From assembly GCA_016192995.1 (NCBI GenBank), contig JACPTB010000013.1:1-64000 (forward strand): DNA of 64,000 nt. The letters are read 5' to 3'. The position numbers and the translations under genes were made by a program. This document shows positions 1 through 9,500 of the stretch, piece by piece; the stretch's first letter is position 1, and each line of letters starts with the position of its first letter. Source of the stretch: Candidatus Woesearchaeota archaeon. Lineage in GTDB: Archaea > Nanobdellota > Nanobdellia > Woesearchaeales > DSVV01. The notes under the pieces were generated by a model. That model saw nothing but the letters and a program-made list of their open reading frames with translations, did no database searches and had not been told where the DNA came from.

Positions 1-2
1 AA

Positions 3-3000
3 CATTTGTATTATATCGCAATAGTTGATTTTGATAATCTCGTAGATGAAGAAAACGAAGAAAATAATATTGCTACTACTTTAGAAGCTGTTCCTACCCA
101 TGGAACACCAATATTAAACGCAACTGATCATCCTTTAAACAGATCTGATGCAAATTTAACTGTTTATAATCAATCAACATCACCAGGGGTAAAGAATATT
201 ATTGACTGGCGATTAAACACAACCTCCATCACATTATTAAACATGCCTTTTGAAAGCCATAAAAACAACAATTCATTTGCCATAGATTATTCTACCTTTA
301 ATAATGTTGGAACTGTCCAGGGAGCATTATTCAATGCAAGTATTGGTTATGACGGAAAAGCAGCATATGAATTTACTGGAACAAACACTGGTATTCTTGT
401 CCCCAATGTCAACGCAACAAATTACACCATTACAGCATGGATAAAACCAGATCAGGTAAATAATTATGAAAATTTATTTTATTGGCAAGGTTCAGGTACG
501 TATTTTGCGCTAACAAATGCAATCTGCGCGTATGTAACTTCGTGGAGCTGCACAGGAACAGCTCCAACTGTAGGAGCATGGATGCATCTTGCAATAACAT
601 CGCAAGGTAAAGTATACAAAAATGGAATTTACTTAGGCACAATTACCGTAGAACCAGTTAGCGGCAATCTGAGCATAGGCGATCGAGACACAGCAACATG
701 GGACTTTGACGGAGTTATAGATGAATTCCAATTATATAACAGGGTTTTGTCAGCAGAACAAATACAAGCATTATATAGAACTGAAACAAATATTTTAGTC
801 AGCCAGGAAACGCAACCATTAGAATCATGGACTGCTGGGATTACACCAAATGATGGTGTTGACGGAAAAACAGAGATAAGTAATAGTCTTTTTATCAATT
901 ACGGGCCAACTCCCCCAACCCATAACACTCCTTTATTGCTTGCAACTGATTATCCAAGTAATACAACCGCAGCAAATCTAACAGTATATAACCAATCAAC
1001 AAGTGATCTTAACAATGATGTTGTTAAGAATATCATAGATTGGCGATTACAGGGAAGTTCTATCGCCCTGATAAATTTCCCTTTTGAGAAATTATCCTCT
1101 TATCAAACAACAACTAAAGATTATTCAAGCTTTACTAGAAACGGAACTGTCAGCGGAGCTGTTTTCAATGCAACCGGAGGATATGATACTAGAGGAAGTT
1201 ACGAATTTGATGGTGTTAACGATTATATCAGCACTACTTTAACGTATACTAGTGGAACAAATATTTCAACTGGTGGATGGTATAAAAGTAGTGATAATCT
1301 AACCACAAATATGGTTATGGTTGGTGGAAATAACGATGGCAGATTTGAAGTATATGTGGATCAAGCTAAACCAGGTTGTCGTATTTGGGACACAGCTGAC
1401 AGGTCAATCTATGCACCAGAACCAGCGTCATCAGGATGGCACCATATTGTTTGTACACAAACATACAATTCAAACACTACAAAGTTATATGTTGATGGTG
1501 TTTTAAAAGCTTCAACAAATTACAACTCAATTTCAGCTGGAGGAACTTGGCAAATCGGCAAACCAGGATCAAGTGGAGCAAAATACTTCAATGGAACAAT
1601 AGATAAAGTGTTTATTATGAATAGATCACTATCTCAAGAACAAATACTATCATTGTATGTTAATGGAAGTTATGTTCTTGTTAATAATGAAACAAATAAG
1701 AATGATGTGTGGAGTGCAACTCTAACTCCTCATGATGGTAATGAAGAAGGAACAACTAAGACGAGCAATACGATTACTACACTTAATTCTCCTCCAACTA
1801 CTCCTCTGTTATTAATTGAACAGAATAATAGCCATACTAATGATAATACAACAACATTCACCTGGAGTCAAGCTAGTGATTACGATACTGATGCAGTTCA
1901 CTATGAATTTGTTATTGCCAACAATACTAATTTTAATCCAATAATAATTAATCCCACAAACATTATAGATACTAATTATACCCTGGTTCAGCAATTAAAT
2001 GACAGCATATATTATTGGAAAGTACGCAGCTGTGATATAAGTAATAAATGCAGCAGTTATCAAACACCGTTTGTTGTCGTTATTGATACTATTAACCCCA
2101 ATATCCAATGGATTTATCCGCAAACAGATAATTCAAGCAAAAATTATGAGCATAACATTAGTTGGGATATTAAAGTAAGCGATAGTAATCTCTATAATGT
2201 TCTCCTCAATGTAACGAATGCAACAGGATATTCTATGTACAGTGAATATGTAAGTAATATTAGTGGAACAACCTATAATTTCACCAATATCACTGATGTC
2301 GCGTCATGGTCAAAAGGAAATTATACTGTTGAAGCCAGTGCAGGAGATGATCATACCTATGGCTCATTGCATGATTTAACATATACCATCAATAGTGATG
2401 GTATTTTATTTAGTGATGGCAATGTTAATAAGAAAATTTCCATAGGATATTTCATTGGCGGAAATTATGTATTTGCTCAGGCTTCTGACATCCAATCTAA
2501 TAATATTCTGTTTAATGCGCAAGAGCTAAACAAAGAATACAAATGGGTAATGAATATTAAACGCCCGCAAAATGATATTCAATTAGGTTTTGCAATTCCA
2601 GCAGAAAAGGTAATCTTAAGAAATAAAGATAAAGCGCATTTTGTTTGGGATGATTGGTATATTGATTTTGAAGATTTAATTAGTAATGGATTTCCCATTA
2701 AGATCAACAAACAAACTATCAATAACGAAGAATACTGGATTGTGTCTACATCAACAAGTTATTGCAAAGCAAACAAAGGCCAGACATGTACATTTGATCC
2801 TGTCGTTGGAGGATTGAATATTGTTACACAATATAAAACAATCTATATTAATAAAAAACCAGTTCACAATCTTCCTATTCTCAATGCAACAGATTATCCA
2901 ACGAATTCAACCAATGCAAACTTAACAGTGCATAACCAATCTACAATTGATTTGGATGATGATTTAGTAAAAAATATTTATGACTGGCGATTGAATAGCA

Positions 3001-4691
3001 ATTCAATGAGTCTTCTTAATCTGCCATTTGAAAATAACAATGAACCTGCAACCTCAACAAAAGATTATAGCACCAATCAAAAGAATGGAACTATCAGTGG
3101 AGCAGTTTTCAATGCAACCGGAGGTGTTGATGGATTTAGCGCTTATGAGTTTGATGGAGTGAATGACTACATTAATACTCAACTTAATTATCTCAGCAGC
3201 ATTAATATCACGATCAGCGCCTGGTATAAAACATTCGATAATCTTACTGCTAAAATGGCAATTGTCGGCGGGAATAATAGAGGCAGGTTTGAATCTTATG
3301 TTAATCAAGGTAAACCTGGTTGCAGAATTTGGGATACAGGAGAGAGAAGTATTTATGCATCGCAGCAGTTTATTAGTGGATGGCACCATATTGTTTGTAC
3401 ACAAACATTTTTCCCTAATACTACTTCATTATATGTCGATGGAGTATTGCAAGCATCTGCAAATTATTCATCTATAAGTGCAGGAGGAACATGGAGAATT
3501 GGTTATCCAGGATCAAGTGGAGCAAAATACTTCAATGGAACAATAGATGAAGTAATGATAGTTAATAGATCATTATCTGCAGAGCAAATAAAATCATTAG
3601 CACAGCAACGAAATGATCTATTAGTAAGTGAGGAAACTGAAGCAAGTGATATATGGAGTGTTGTAATTACACCAAATGATAAACTTTCAGATGGGAATAC
3701 TAAAGCAAGCAATGCGATATCTGTTTTGGGTAAAAATGTATGGAATGGTGTAGCATATCTCAACACTTGTTCTATAACTATTAACAACACTGAGTCAATA
3801 AATCATATCTATGAACCACAAGCGATTGATCCTACAGTTAATTGTAATTTTACTAATTCACTGCAAGCAGATCGTGATGATATACGTTTAATTTATCAGA
3901 ATATAACTGAAATCCCAATTGCTGCAGAGACTGATGCAGACTATATCATCGCGCTTTTAAATTCAACAGCTCGCAACACCGATAGTAATTACACCTTATT
4001 TTGGGGTAATAGTATAGTAGAGAGAACAAACTACAGTGATTGTACACTCTATAAACCATGCACTTATGAATTCAGAGGTGATTTATTTAAAGTTCATGAC
4101 AGATTTGATGACCCAACAACAGGTTATAATATAACATTCTGGAATGTGCAGTCTGGAAATTGTGGACCAACAACCGTGCATGTGTATGAAGGAGTATATG
4201 GAGGAAATTGCACAAATGGAGGCTTATTATTTGTAGACATTAGCGCTCCAAATATTGATCCGACCTATAGCGGTGCAGTGATTTATGATGAAGGTGATAC
4301 TGGAGGCAGTAATGGGAATGCTTTTATGGACGCGAGTTCGGGAGAGGCAAGAATCAATGGTGCAGGTGAAAGAACCGATATACATAGCAGTAAGTATGTA
4401 TATACTCAGGAAACTGGCGGCTGGAACGCTTCTAATTTCACTCGATACACTGGTTGGAAGGCAGTCAATATGAAATCAACCTTTGCCAACAAAGAGATAT
4501 ATTTCAACACCACATTAATTGGAAATCTTACTCAGACATCAGCTGCAAATGATCCGAGTGAAATTGTGAGATATAAAATAGGAAATCCAACAACAGCTAC
4601 TAATAATGTATATTTTGATTTCTTTGCCTATGGTAAGAATGAATTTCACTTGTATGATACTAAGGCAAAAGTGATTGTGGGGGATAAATAA
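3..4691 (+). CDS. Large LamG-repeat surface/adhesin-like protein (5' partial)
   Basis: The frame is open to the left edge, so the N-terminus and any signal peptide lie outside the window; about 1562 residues are visible. Three homologous modules can be read at roughly residues 28-285, 298-595 and 955-1255. Each starts with a stretch like LNATDxPxNxxxANLTVxNQST followed by a concanavalin A-like LamG fold (DYS..., YEFDGVNDYI, GWHHIVCTQT, LYVDGVL, IGKPGSSGAKYFNGTID). Between modules 2 and 3 lies a fibronectin/Ig-like stretch (TFTWSQASDYDTDAVHYEFVI). The C-terminal 300 residues are not recognised. The protein is very rich in N-x-S/T sequons, fitting a glycosylated cell-surface protein. No C-terminal membrane anchor is seen. 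Binding of polysaccharide or protein is a family-level inference only. Confidence 0.8.
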   Translation, partial: HLYYIAIVDFDNLVDEENEENNIATTLEAVPTHGTPILNATDHPLNRSDANLTVYNQSTSPGVKNIIDWRLNTTSITLLNMPFESHKNNNSFAIDYSTFNNVGTVQGALFNASIGYDGKAAYEFTGTNTGILVPNVNATNYTITAWIKPDQVNNYENLFYWQGSGTYFALTNAICAYVTSWSCTGTAPTVGAWMHLAITSQGKVYKNGIYLGTITVEPVSGNLSIGDRDTATWDFDGVIDEFQLYNRVLSAEQIQALYRTETNILVSQETQPLESWTAGITPNDGVDGKTEISNSLFINYGPTPPTHNTPLLLATDYPSNTTAANLTVYNQSTSDLNNDVVKNIIDWRLQGSSIALINFPFEKLSSYQTTTKDYSSFTRNGTVSGAVFNATGGYDTRGSYEFDGVNDYISTTLTYTSGTNISTGGWYKSSDNLTTNMVMVGGNNDGRFEVYVDQAKPGCRIWDTADRSIYAPEPASSGWHHIVCTQTYNSNTTKLYVDGVLKASTNYNSISAGGTWQIGKPGSSGAKYFNGTIDKVFIMNRSLSQEQILSLYVNGSYVLVNNETNKNDVWSATLTPHDGNEEGTTKTSNTITTLNSPPTTPLLLIEQNNSHTNDNTTTFTWSQASDYDTDAVHYEFVIANNTNFNPIIINPTNIIDTNYTLVQQLNDSIYYWKVRSCDISNKCSSYQTPFVVVIDTINPNIQWIYPQTDNSSKNYEHNISWDIKVSDSNLYNVLLNVTNATGYSMYSEYVSNISGTTYNFTNITDVASWSKGNYTVEASAGDDHTYGSLHDLTYTINSDGILFSDGNVNKKISIGYFIGGNYVFAQASDIQSNNILFNAQELNKEYKWVMNIKRPQNDIQLGFAIPAEKVILRNKDKAHFVWDDWYIDFEDLISNGFPIKINKQTINNEEYWIVSTSTSYCKANKGQTCTFDPVVGGLNIVTQYKTIYINKKPVHNLPILNATDYPTNSTNANLTVHNQSTIDLDDDLVKNIYDWRLNSNSMSLLNLPFENNNEPATSTKDYSTNQKNGTISGAVFNATGGVDGFSAYEFDGVNDYINTQLNYLSSINITISAWYKTFDNLTAKMAIVGGNNRGRFESYVNQGKPGCRIWDTGERSIYASQQFISGWHHIVCTQTFFPNTTSLYVDGVLQASANYSSISAGGTWRIGYPGSSGAKYFNGTIDEVMIVNRSLSAEQIKSLAQQRNDLLVSEETEASDIWSVVITPNDKLSDGNTKASNAISVLGKNVWNGVAYLNTCSITINNTESINHIYEPQAIDPTVNCNFTNSLQADRDDIRLIYQNITEIPIAAETDADYIIALLNSTARNTDSNYTLFWGNSIVERTNYSDCTLYKPCTYEFRGDLFKVHDRFDDPTTGYNITFWNVQSGNCGPTTVHVYEGVYGGNCTNGGLLFVDISAPNIDPTYSGAVIYDEGDTGGSNGNAFMDASSGEARINGAGERTDIHSSKYVYTQETGGWNASNFTRYTGWKAVNMKSTFANKEIYFNTTLIGNLTQTSAANDPSEIVRYKIGNPTTATNNVYFDFFAYGKNEFHLYDTKAKVIVGDK

Positions 4692-4729
4692 TAGCTTCTC
4701 ACTAAAACATGAGGAGGAGCCGAATGGTC
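4692..4729. other. Intergenic stretch holding the left target-site copy of a MITE
   Basis: This short stretch follows the stop of the LamG gene. The nine bases CGAATGGTC at 4721-4729 recur at 4896-4904, directly flanking the inverted-repeat element between them. Confidence 0.7.
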
Positions 4730-4895
4730 GGCTTCATCCAAAAATAAGGTTAGCACCCTCAGGTCGAAACTCTTTGAAATATTCATCAAAAGAGGTCGGA
4801 GGGTTGGCTCCTTCGGAGCACGACCGTTTAAGCGAAGATAAGAATTGAAGTTTCGAAGGTGCTAACCTGGCGGCAGCCATTTTTTGGATGAAGCC
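4730..4895. mobile_element. MITE-like inverted-repeat element, copy F
   Basis: A 166-bp non-coding element with terminal inverted repeats GGCTTCATCCAAAAA ... TTTTTTGGATGAAGCC. A second nested inverted pair (AGGTTAGCACC / GGTGCTAACCT) lies just inside. It is flanked by a perfect 9-bp direct repeat, CGAATGGTC (4721-4729 and 4896-4904), as expected for a target-site duplication. There is no credible coding frame. The outline matches the other six copies in the window, but the central hairpin differs in sequence. It lies directly upstream of the TATA box of the 4941 operon. Confidence 0.85.
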
Positions 4896-4910
4896 CGAAT
4901 GGTCAAAAAC

Positions 4911-4919
4911 TATATAAAA
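4911..4919 (+). promoter_or_regulatory. TATA box of the 4941 operon
   Basis: TATATAAAA is centred about 27 bases before the ATG at 4941, the spacing of an archaeal leaderless promoter. It begins seven bases after the right target-site duplication of MITE copy F, so the insertion sits immediately against the promoter. Confidence 0.6.
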
Positions 4920-4940
4920 CAACTATCCTAATGGAAGAAT

Positions 4941-6191
4941 ATGGGTTTCCAGGTATTCAATGCTAAAAAAGCAGCTCTTAATATAACCTTTGACATGATT
5001 ATAGAAGCAGTGCTTATTCTCATAGTGGCATTTTTTTTCATAAATTATGTTGATAGTATCAGCAACAATACCTTATTTGAGCGAACATTCCTGGCAAAAG
5101 ACCTTGCATTGATAACAAACACTCTGCAAGCAGCTCCTCAAGATGCAGTTGTTTCTTATGAGCCAAAATATGGCGGACCAGCATATAAGCTCTATACCGA
5201 CACTATATTCCAGAGAAATCTGGATCTATCAAAGTATAGCTATGATTTTGGAGATAATTTTGTCAAGCTTCAATTGGAAAAATACGACGAAGAACAATTC
5301 AGGCTTGTTCCAGATAAATTATTGGTCAGCTACCCTATTCATTATAATAACAATCTTGCTCGTTATTATCCCCTTCTAGAAAGGCCATCGAGAATAGTAC
5401 TTGCTAATACTAATAATGTATTTACCGTTGATAGTCAAGGAATTGTTGCAAGTAGTCAAGATACCTCTCCAAAATCAGTTATTTCTTCATCAGCAGGGGA
5501 AATAACATTAGTAAAGATCGACTGCGGCAATGAAAAATCAACATTCCCTATAAATCAAATATTATTAGATGCAGATTCAGGTTATTATATAACTCAAAAT
5601 AGTAAGCCTGAATTACAGAAAGGCGTTATGAATCTCGCCCAAGACCAAATAGAAATGGATATAATTTGGGAGTTTATGAAATCTTTAGAAATTTCTTTAA
5701 AATCAACAGAAAAAGGGTATGTAGTGACAACCTCCCGAACCAAAAAAACACCCGATGAAAAATTTACCTACGAAGCAAGATTGAATAAAGTTACGCCTGC
5801 AACAGACCTTATACTTGTCTTAAAAAATTATTACACAGAAAGTCATAGTGACAACACGATCAAAATATATTATCCCATAAACAATAAAGAGAGCAAGAAA
5901 TTAGCATGTTATATACATAACGCGATTATTGATACAGCTGAGCAACTAAATCAACATGATGCAAATGATATTCAGCAGCCGATTATGACTGAGCTTGTTG
6001 ATGAAAAAACAAAACAATTATTGGAGAAAAACAATAAGCTTGGTTTGCAAATAGAATTTGGAAATATCGCAGTTCCTTCAAATAAATTATTTTCCTTGCG
6101 CATTCCTTTAGCAAAAGCAATAAAAACCGCTATTCGTCAGCATAATGATCATTATGCTGATGAAGATGAAGACAAAGGGCAATCACCATGA
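4941..6191 (+). CDS. Single-span membrane-anchored protein, pilin-like N-terminus, first gene of hydrolase operon
   Basis: 416 residues. A short basic N-terminus (NAKKAA) is followed by one hydrophobic span at about residues 18-38, then a long hydrophilic domain presumably outside the cell. The stretch LAKDLALITNTLQAAPQ after the span resembles, from memory, small membrane proteins of DPANN genomes found beside peptidoglycan-hydrolase genes. No enzymatic motif is seen. The start fits the TATA box 27 bases upstream. The stop overlaps the next start by four bases (ATGA), so it heads a translationally coupled operon running to 14477. A role as an assembly or pilus-like subunit is only inferred from topology and neighbours. 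A 24-bp perfect palindrome lies in the frame at 6137-6160. Confidence 0.75.
   Translation: MGFQVFNAKKAALNITFDMIIEAVLILIVAFFFINYVDSISNNTLFERTFLAKDLALITNTLQAAPQDAVVSYEPKYGGPAYKLYTDTIFQRNLDLSKYSYDFGDNFVKLQLEKYDEEQFRLVPDKLLVSYPIHYNNNLARYYPLLERPSRIVLANTNNVFTVDSQGIVASSQDTSPKSVISSSAGEITLVKIDCGNEKSTFPINQILLDADSGYYITQNSKPELQKGVMNLAQDQIEMDIIWEFMKSLEISLKSTEKGYVVTTSRTKKTPDEKFTYEARLNKVTPATDLILVLKNYYTESHSDNTIKIYYPINNKESKKLACYIHNAIIDTAEQLNQHDANDIQQPIMTELVDEKTKQLLEKNNKLGLQIEFGNIAVPSNKLFSLRIPLAKAIKTAIRQHNDHYADEDEDKGQSP
6137..6160. repeat. 24-bp perfect palindrome inside the 4941 gene
   Basis: TCAGCATAATGA is followed directly by its exact reverse complement TCATTATGCTGA. It is read in frame near the C-terminus of the protein. 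Confidence 0.85.
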
Positions 6192-6766
6192 AAAAATTAA
6201 TCCTCAATGCCATGATACTTTTAGGTAAAAACAAGCGAGCAGGTTCTGTTTACTTGCAGATGATGTTCGGCTTTTTCAAATTTTTTCTGGTACTATTTAT
6301 AGTCTTCAGTATTTTATTTGTAGTAAGATCGCATTTCAAAGCAAAAATAGATATACTTGATACAGAACTTACTCTTTTAGCACATAACATAATCTATGCA
6401 AAAGGCGGAGTTTCTTATCAAGATCCAATAACAGGAAGAGTTTATCCAGGTGTTATTAGTTTGGAAGAATTTGAAAATAGTTTTGCGATGAGTTCGCGGT
6501 TAAATCAGGCGTTTTTCTATGAAAAACAACCAGTGTTCGCAGCGGTTATTAATCTCAACCTGCCTGAACAGAACAAAAAAGTAGAGAGTGTTTATTATTA
6601 CAAAGAATGGTATGATAAATGGCATCCTTTAGGAGCATCAAGATTAATCGGTAAAGGTGCAGTCATTAAAAAAACAATGAGCTTCAATGTTTTAGTGCGG
6701 CAAAAAACATCCCCGCATGATATACCGGGAATATTAACTATGGAAATAGTAACTCCAAGACCATAA
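6188..6766 (+). CDS. Small single-span membrane protein of hydrolase operon
   Basis: 192 residues. A basic N-terminus with NKRAGS precedes one strong hydrophobic span at about 25-47, followed by about 145 exported residues containing DPITGRVYPGVISLEEF. It overlaps the preceding gene by ATGA and is followed after 15 bases by a third protein of the same layout. The family is not recognised by name. Position, topology and the N-K-x-A pattern before the span link it to the proteins at 4941, 6782 and 7365, suggesting co-assembly in the membrane. No catalytic residues are seen. Confidence 0.75.
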   Translation: MKKLILNAMILLGKNKRAGSVYLQMMFGFFKFFLVLFIVFSILFVVRSHFKAKIDILDTELTLLAHNIIYAKGGVSYQDPITGRVYPGVISLEEFENSFAMSSRLNQAFFYEKQPVFAAVINLNLPEQNKKVESVYYYKEWYDKWHPLGASRLIGKGAVIKKTMSFNVLVRQKTSPHDIPGILTMEIVTPRP

Positions 6767-6781
6767 GGTGCTTTAACAATT

Positions 6782-7375
6782 ATGCAATTCCTCAAAAAAT
6801 TACATAAATTAGATGGAAACAAGTATGCAGGGCCAGGAGATGCAATCGCTGATATAATGATAATAGCTATTATTGTCTTTGTCATTGCTGTTTTTTTTGT
6901 TTTTTTTGTCAAGTTTGCTGCTCAAGAAACAAAATTGAGTTTAGACGCAAATAGAATAAAACTCGATGTAACCTATGATCTGCTTTATTATCTCCGAACA
7001 CCAGTCGCAGATACTTCTGATAAAACATTTGCAGAAACAATAGAATCCTACATGGTAACTAAAAATCCACTCGAGTATGGACAATTACAGGAGTTTTATG
7101 AAAATAATATTATGAAAACTTCTTCGCGGTGTAAACTGATAACAATTGAACGGAAAAGTTCAACGCAACAGATAATCCCTGCATTCCCTTCGTTAAGTGT
7201 TGAACAAACAAGTCTTGGCTCTTGTAAAATAGTTGTCCCTTTAAGATCACAGGTGATTCTTCCCTTATATCATCAAGATGAATATGTAATTGTTGAATAT
7301 AGTGTAGATATTACGGGTGAAGTTACGCAAGAAGTAATTAAAAAATATTTTAATCTGGTTAACAATGACAAATAA
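6782..7375 (+). CDS. Small single-span membrane protein of hydrolase operon
   Basis: 197 residues. The N-terminal stretch KLDGNKYAGPGDAIAD precedes a hydrophobic span at about 24-46, then an exported alpha-helical region (KFAAQETKLSLDANRIKLDVTYDLLYYLRTP) of the kind that follows the hydrophobic helix in pilin-like proteins. An AAGGTG stretch lies about 12 bases before the ATG. The stop overlaps the next gene by 11 bases. Function is unknown. It may be a minor pilin-like or scaffold subunit, but no prepilin peptidase site is certain. Confidence 0.75.
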   Translation: MQFLKKLHKLDGNKYAGPGDAIADIMIIAIIVFVIAVFFVFFVKFAAQETKLSLDANRIKLDVTYDLLYYLRTPVADTSDKTFAETIESYMVTKNPLEYGQLQEFYENNIMKTSSRCKLITIERKSSTQQIIPAFPSLSVEQTSLGSCKIVVPLRSQVILPLYHQDEYVIVEYSVDITGEVTQEVIKKYFNLVNNDK

Positions 7376-9500
7376 AAAATATAACCTCCAGAGAAAAATA
7401 ACCCTCAGCAAGGATAAGCTTGCAGTGAGCGTATTTATGGTGTTGTTATTAGTGGTAGTTATGTATGCAGTATTCTCAATATGGGCTGCATTATTAAACA
7501 TAAGTTCGTTTTCCCATACTGTTGGCGATGATGCCTTTGCCCTTTTGCAAACCTATGAGACCGGAGAAAAAGTTTTGTTCTATGTTGATCAAGTAGGTGA
7601 ACAAACGTATCGGCAATCATTATTTGATCTCGGGAAAAAAGGAGGTTTTTACCAAGCAACTCCCGAGCAAAATAAATGCGGTACTTACAGAGGTTCTTCA
7701 CTCTGGTATGCAGAGCCAGAATATTGTTTTCCAGAAAAAGAAAAAGAGGCATTAGCTGCGATATTTGCTGAAAATATGAAACAAATGTTAAGCTTCACGC
7801 CTATTGATGAGGTTGAAGAGAAAAGCCCAGATATTAAATATAATTTATTCTCTCAAGAGAATAAATTCTTAGCAATTACTAAAGATAAAATCCCAATAAA
7901 ATCACAACCTTTGCAATTGTTAAACCAAGGCTTGCAAAGCTTCGCTGGATTTCCTGATTGCAATAAACCATCCTCAACCACCCTCCAAAACACCTATGGT
8001 GATGGAGGCAGGATATGGATTCCGCGAGAAGCGCAGTGTGGAGGAAGTTTCCCGATTATTATTCTGCTCCATGGCCAAAGTAATCCTGGTGTTTTCGAAG
8101 GTCAGAAAGTATATCAAACAGCTGAGCAATTAATAAGTGCTCGGCAAGTCTATCCGGTTATTCTTGTCGAGCAATATGCAAAAAAAGAGCATTGGGTTAA
8201 CGATAATCCATGGCCAGTAAGCAAGTATAATATTAATGATCATGTGGTAGAGATAGAAAAGCAGCTTGCTCAGTACAATATTCGGATTAAGCATGTTTCA
8301 GTGCTTGGCCACAGTGCAGCAAACTGTTATTCTTCAGGTGGTTTAAGAACCATCGCACGTGATAGAACGTTATTTTTACTAGGCATGCTTGACCCAACAT
8401 GCAATACTAATGTTCCAGCAAAACAAGATCCGAAGCAATGCCCTCAAGTGCAGGATTACGGAGAACCTCACATTGCAGCTATCGAAGGCAAAGGCACTAT
8501 TCTTGTTGGAGTAAATGGCAATAAAAAATGTTCTGATCAAATCTCATTTCCAACAATGGTTGGTCAAACTCCTGAAGATATTAAATCAAGTAAAAAAATA
8601 TTTGATCAGGAGCGTTTTATAGCAGCCTACAAAAATCCGCAATTACCTTATTATAATTTTCAAATCCATTCGGATTATTACAGTCATGGCAATGCAATAG
8701 GTATTGGATTTAAAGAAATTCTATTGCAATTTTTCAAGCCAGAATTACAGCAGCCTTTTACGATGGCGATTCCAGAGGATTATAATGGTCTTAAATGCAG
8801 ACTAACTCAATTTACTGTAGATTCTCAATCAATAGGTGATACGCATAGTGGGAGTTTAGCCAATGCAGCAGTGATGCCGGCAAGTGGCGACTTGCCGTAT
8901 ATTTCACAATATCGTTTTCGGGAAACGTATTACACTACTAAAGAATTTGCTGAAATTATTGAACGGGTGGCTTGTATCATGCAGGCAAATGGCTACGATA
9001 AATTGCGGTTTAATGATTTAAGCAAACAGCAAGGTGGCACTATATTTAAACCATCAGGTAAACCAGCGCATGTTTCTCATAAAAGCGGTCGTGACGGCGA
9101 TTTCGGGTTTTATTATTTTCCTGATGCTCAGGCTCAACAATCAAAAAATCAACTTGTTGACGTAGTTAATAATCCAAAAGGAAGTCCTTCTTTAAAATTA
9201 CTTGAAGGTACCAGCAGGCAAATGTTTGATGTTAAAGGCAATTGGATTTTAGCAAGAACTTTTGTGCAAGTAGCAGAACAACAAGGCACCCCTATCACAA
9301 AAATCATTGCTGATGAAATTCTTTATAATCTTTTAATTGATTACGGGCAGAAATATGAGCAGGATAAAACAGTATTTGAAAAAACGAAAAATGCTCTTTT
9401 TCCTGATACAACAGACCATGATCATTTTAATCACTTTCACATTCGTATTAAATGTCCTTTAAACGATAAAATAGGTGGAACTCCATGCATAGACGATTAA
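7365..9500 (+). CDS. Membrane-anchored alpha/beta hydrolase + MepA-like murein endopeptidase fusion
   Basis: 711 residues. One N-terminal span lies at about 21-46. The middle region (about 205-455) has an alpha/beta-hydrolase outline: IIILLHGQSN, then GHSAAN with Ser317 in the nucleophile elbow. The C-terminal region (about 470-711) matches LAS-type metallopeptidases such as MepA (penicillin-insensitive murein endopeptidase): H572-x6-D579 in SHKSGRDGD and a late H690-F-H692 followed by IRIKCP. These are the usual zinc and catalytic positions, so it is probably active. The family cleaves peptide cross-links of peptidoglycan, which archaea lack, so the target is more likely a bacterial wall. 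It is translationally coupled on both sides (11-base and 16-base overlaps). The esterase substrate is unknown. Confidence 0.85.
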   Translation: MTNKKYNLQRKITLSKDKLAVSVFMVLLLVVVMYAVFSIWAALLNISSFSHTVGDDAFALLQTYETGEKVLFYVDQVGEQTYRQSLFDLGKKGGFYQATPEQNKCGTYRGSSLWYAEPEYCFPEKEKEALAAIFAENMKQMLSFTPIDEVEEKSPDIKYNLFSQENKFLAITKDKIPIKSQPLQLLNQGLQSFAGFPDCNKPSSTTLQNTYGDGGRIWIPREAQCGGSFPIIILLHGQSNPGVFEGQKVYQTAEQLISARQVYPVILVEQYAKKEHWVNDNPWPVSKYNINDHVVEIEKQLAQYNIRIKHVSVLGHSAANCYSSGGLRTIARDRTLFLLGMLDPTCNTNVPAKQDPKQCPQVQDYGEPHIAAIEGKGTILVGVNGNKKCSDQISFPTMVGQTPEDIKSSKKIFDQERFIAAYKNPQLPYYNFQIHSDYYSHGNAIGIGFKEILLQFFKPELQQPFTMAIPEDYNGLKCRLTQFTVDSQSIGDTHSGSLANAAVMPASGDLPYISQYRFRETYYTTKEFAEIIERVACIMQANGYDKLRFNDLSKQQGGTIFKPSGKPAHVSHKSGRDGDFGFYYFPDAQAQQSKNQLVDVVNNPKGSPSLKLLEGTSRQMFDVKGNWILARTFVQVAEQQGTPITKIIADEILYNLLIDYGQKYEQDKTVFEKTKNALFPDTTDHDHFNHFHIRIKCPLNDKIGGTPCIDD

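Noticed and set aside
3163-3477. Alternative frames inside the LamG gene (also at 1321-1506 and 4285-4473)
   Set aside because: They are shifted readings of the repeat modules in a continuous 1562-residue frame with consistent domain sequence.
4734-4922. 62-codon minus-strand frame across MITE copy F
   Set aside because: It lies wholly in the inverted-repeat element and its target-site flank; its composition reflects the palindrome and it matches nothing.
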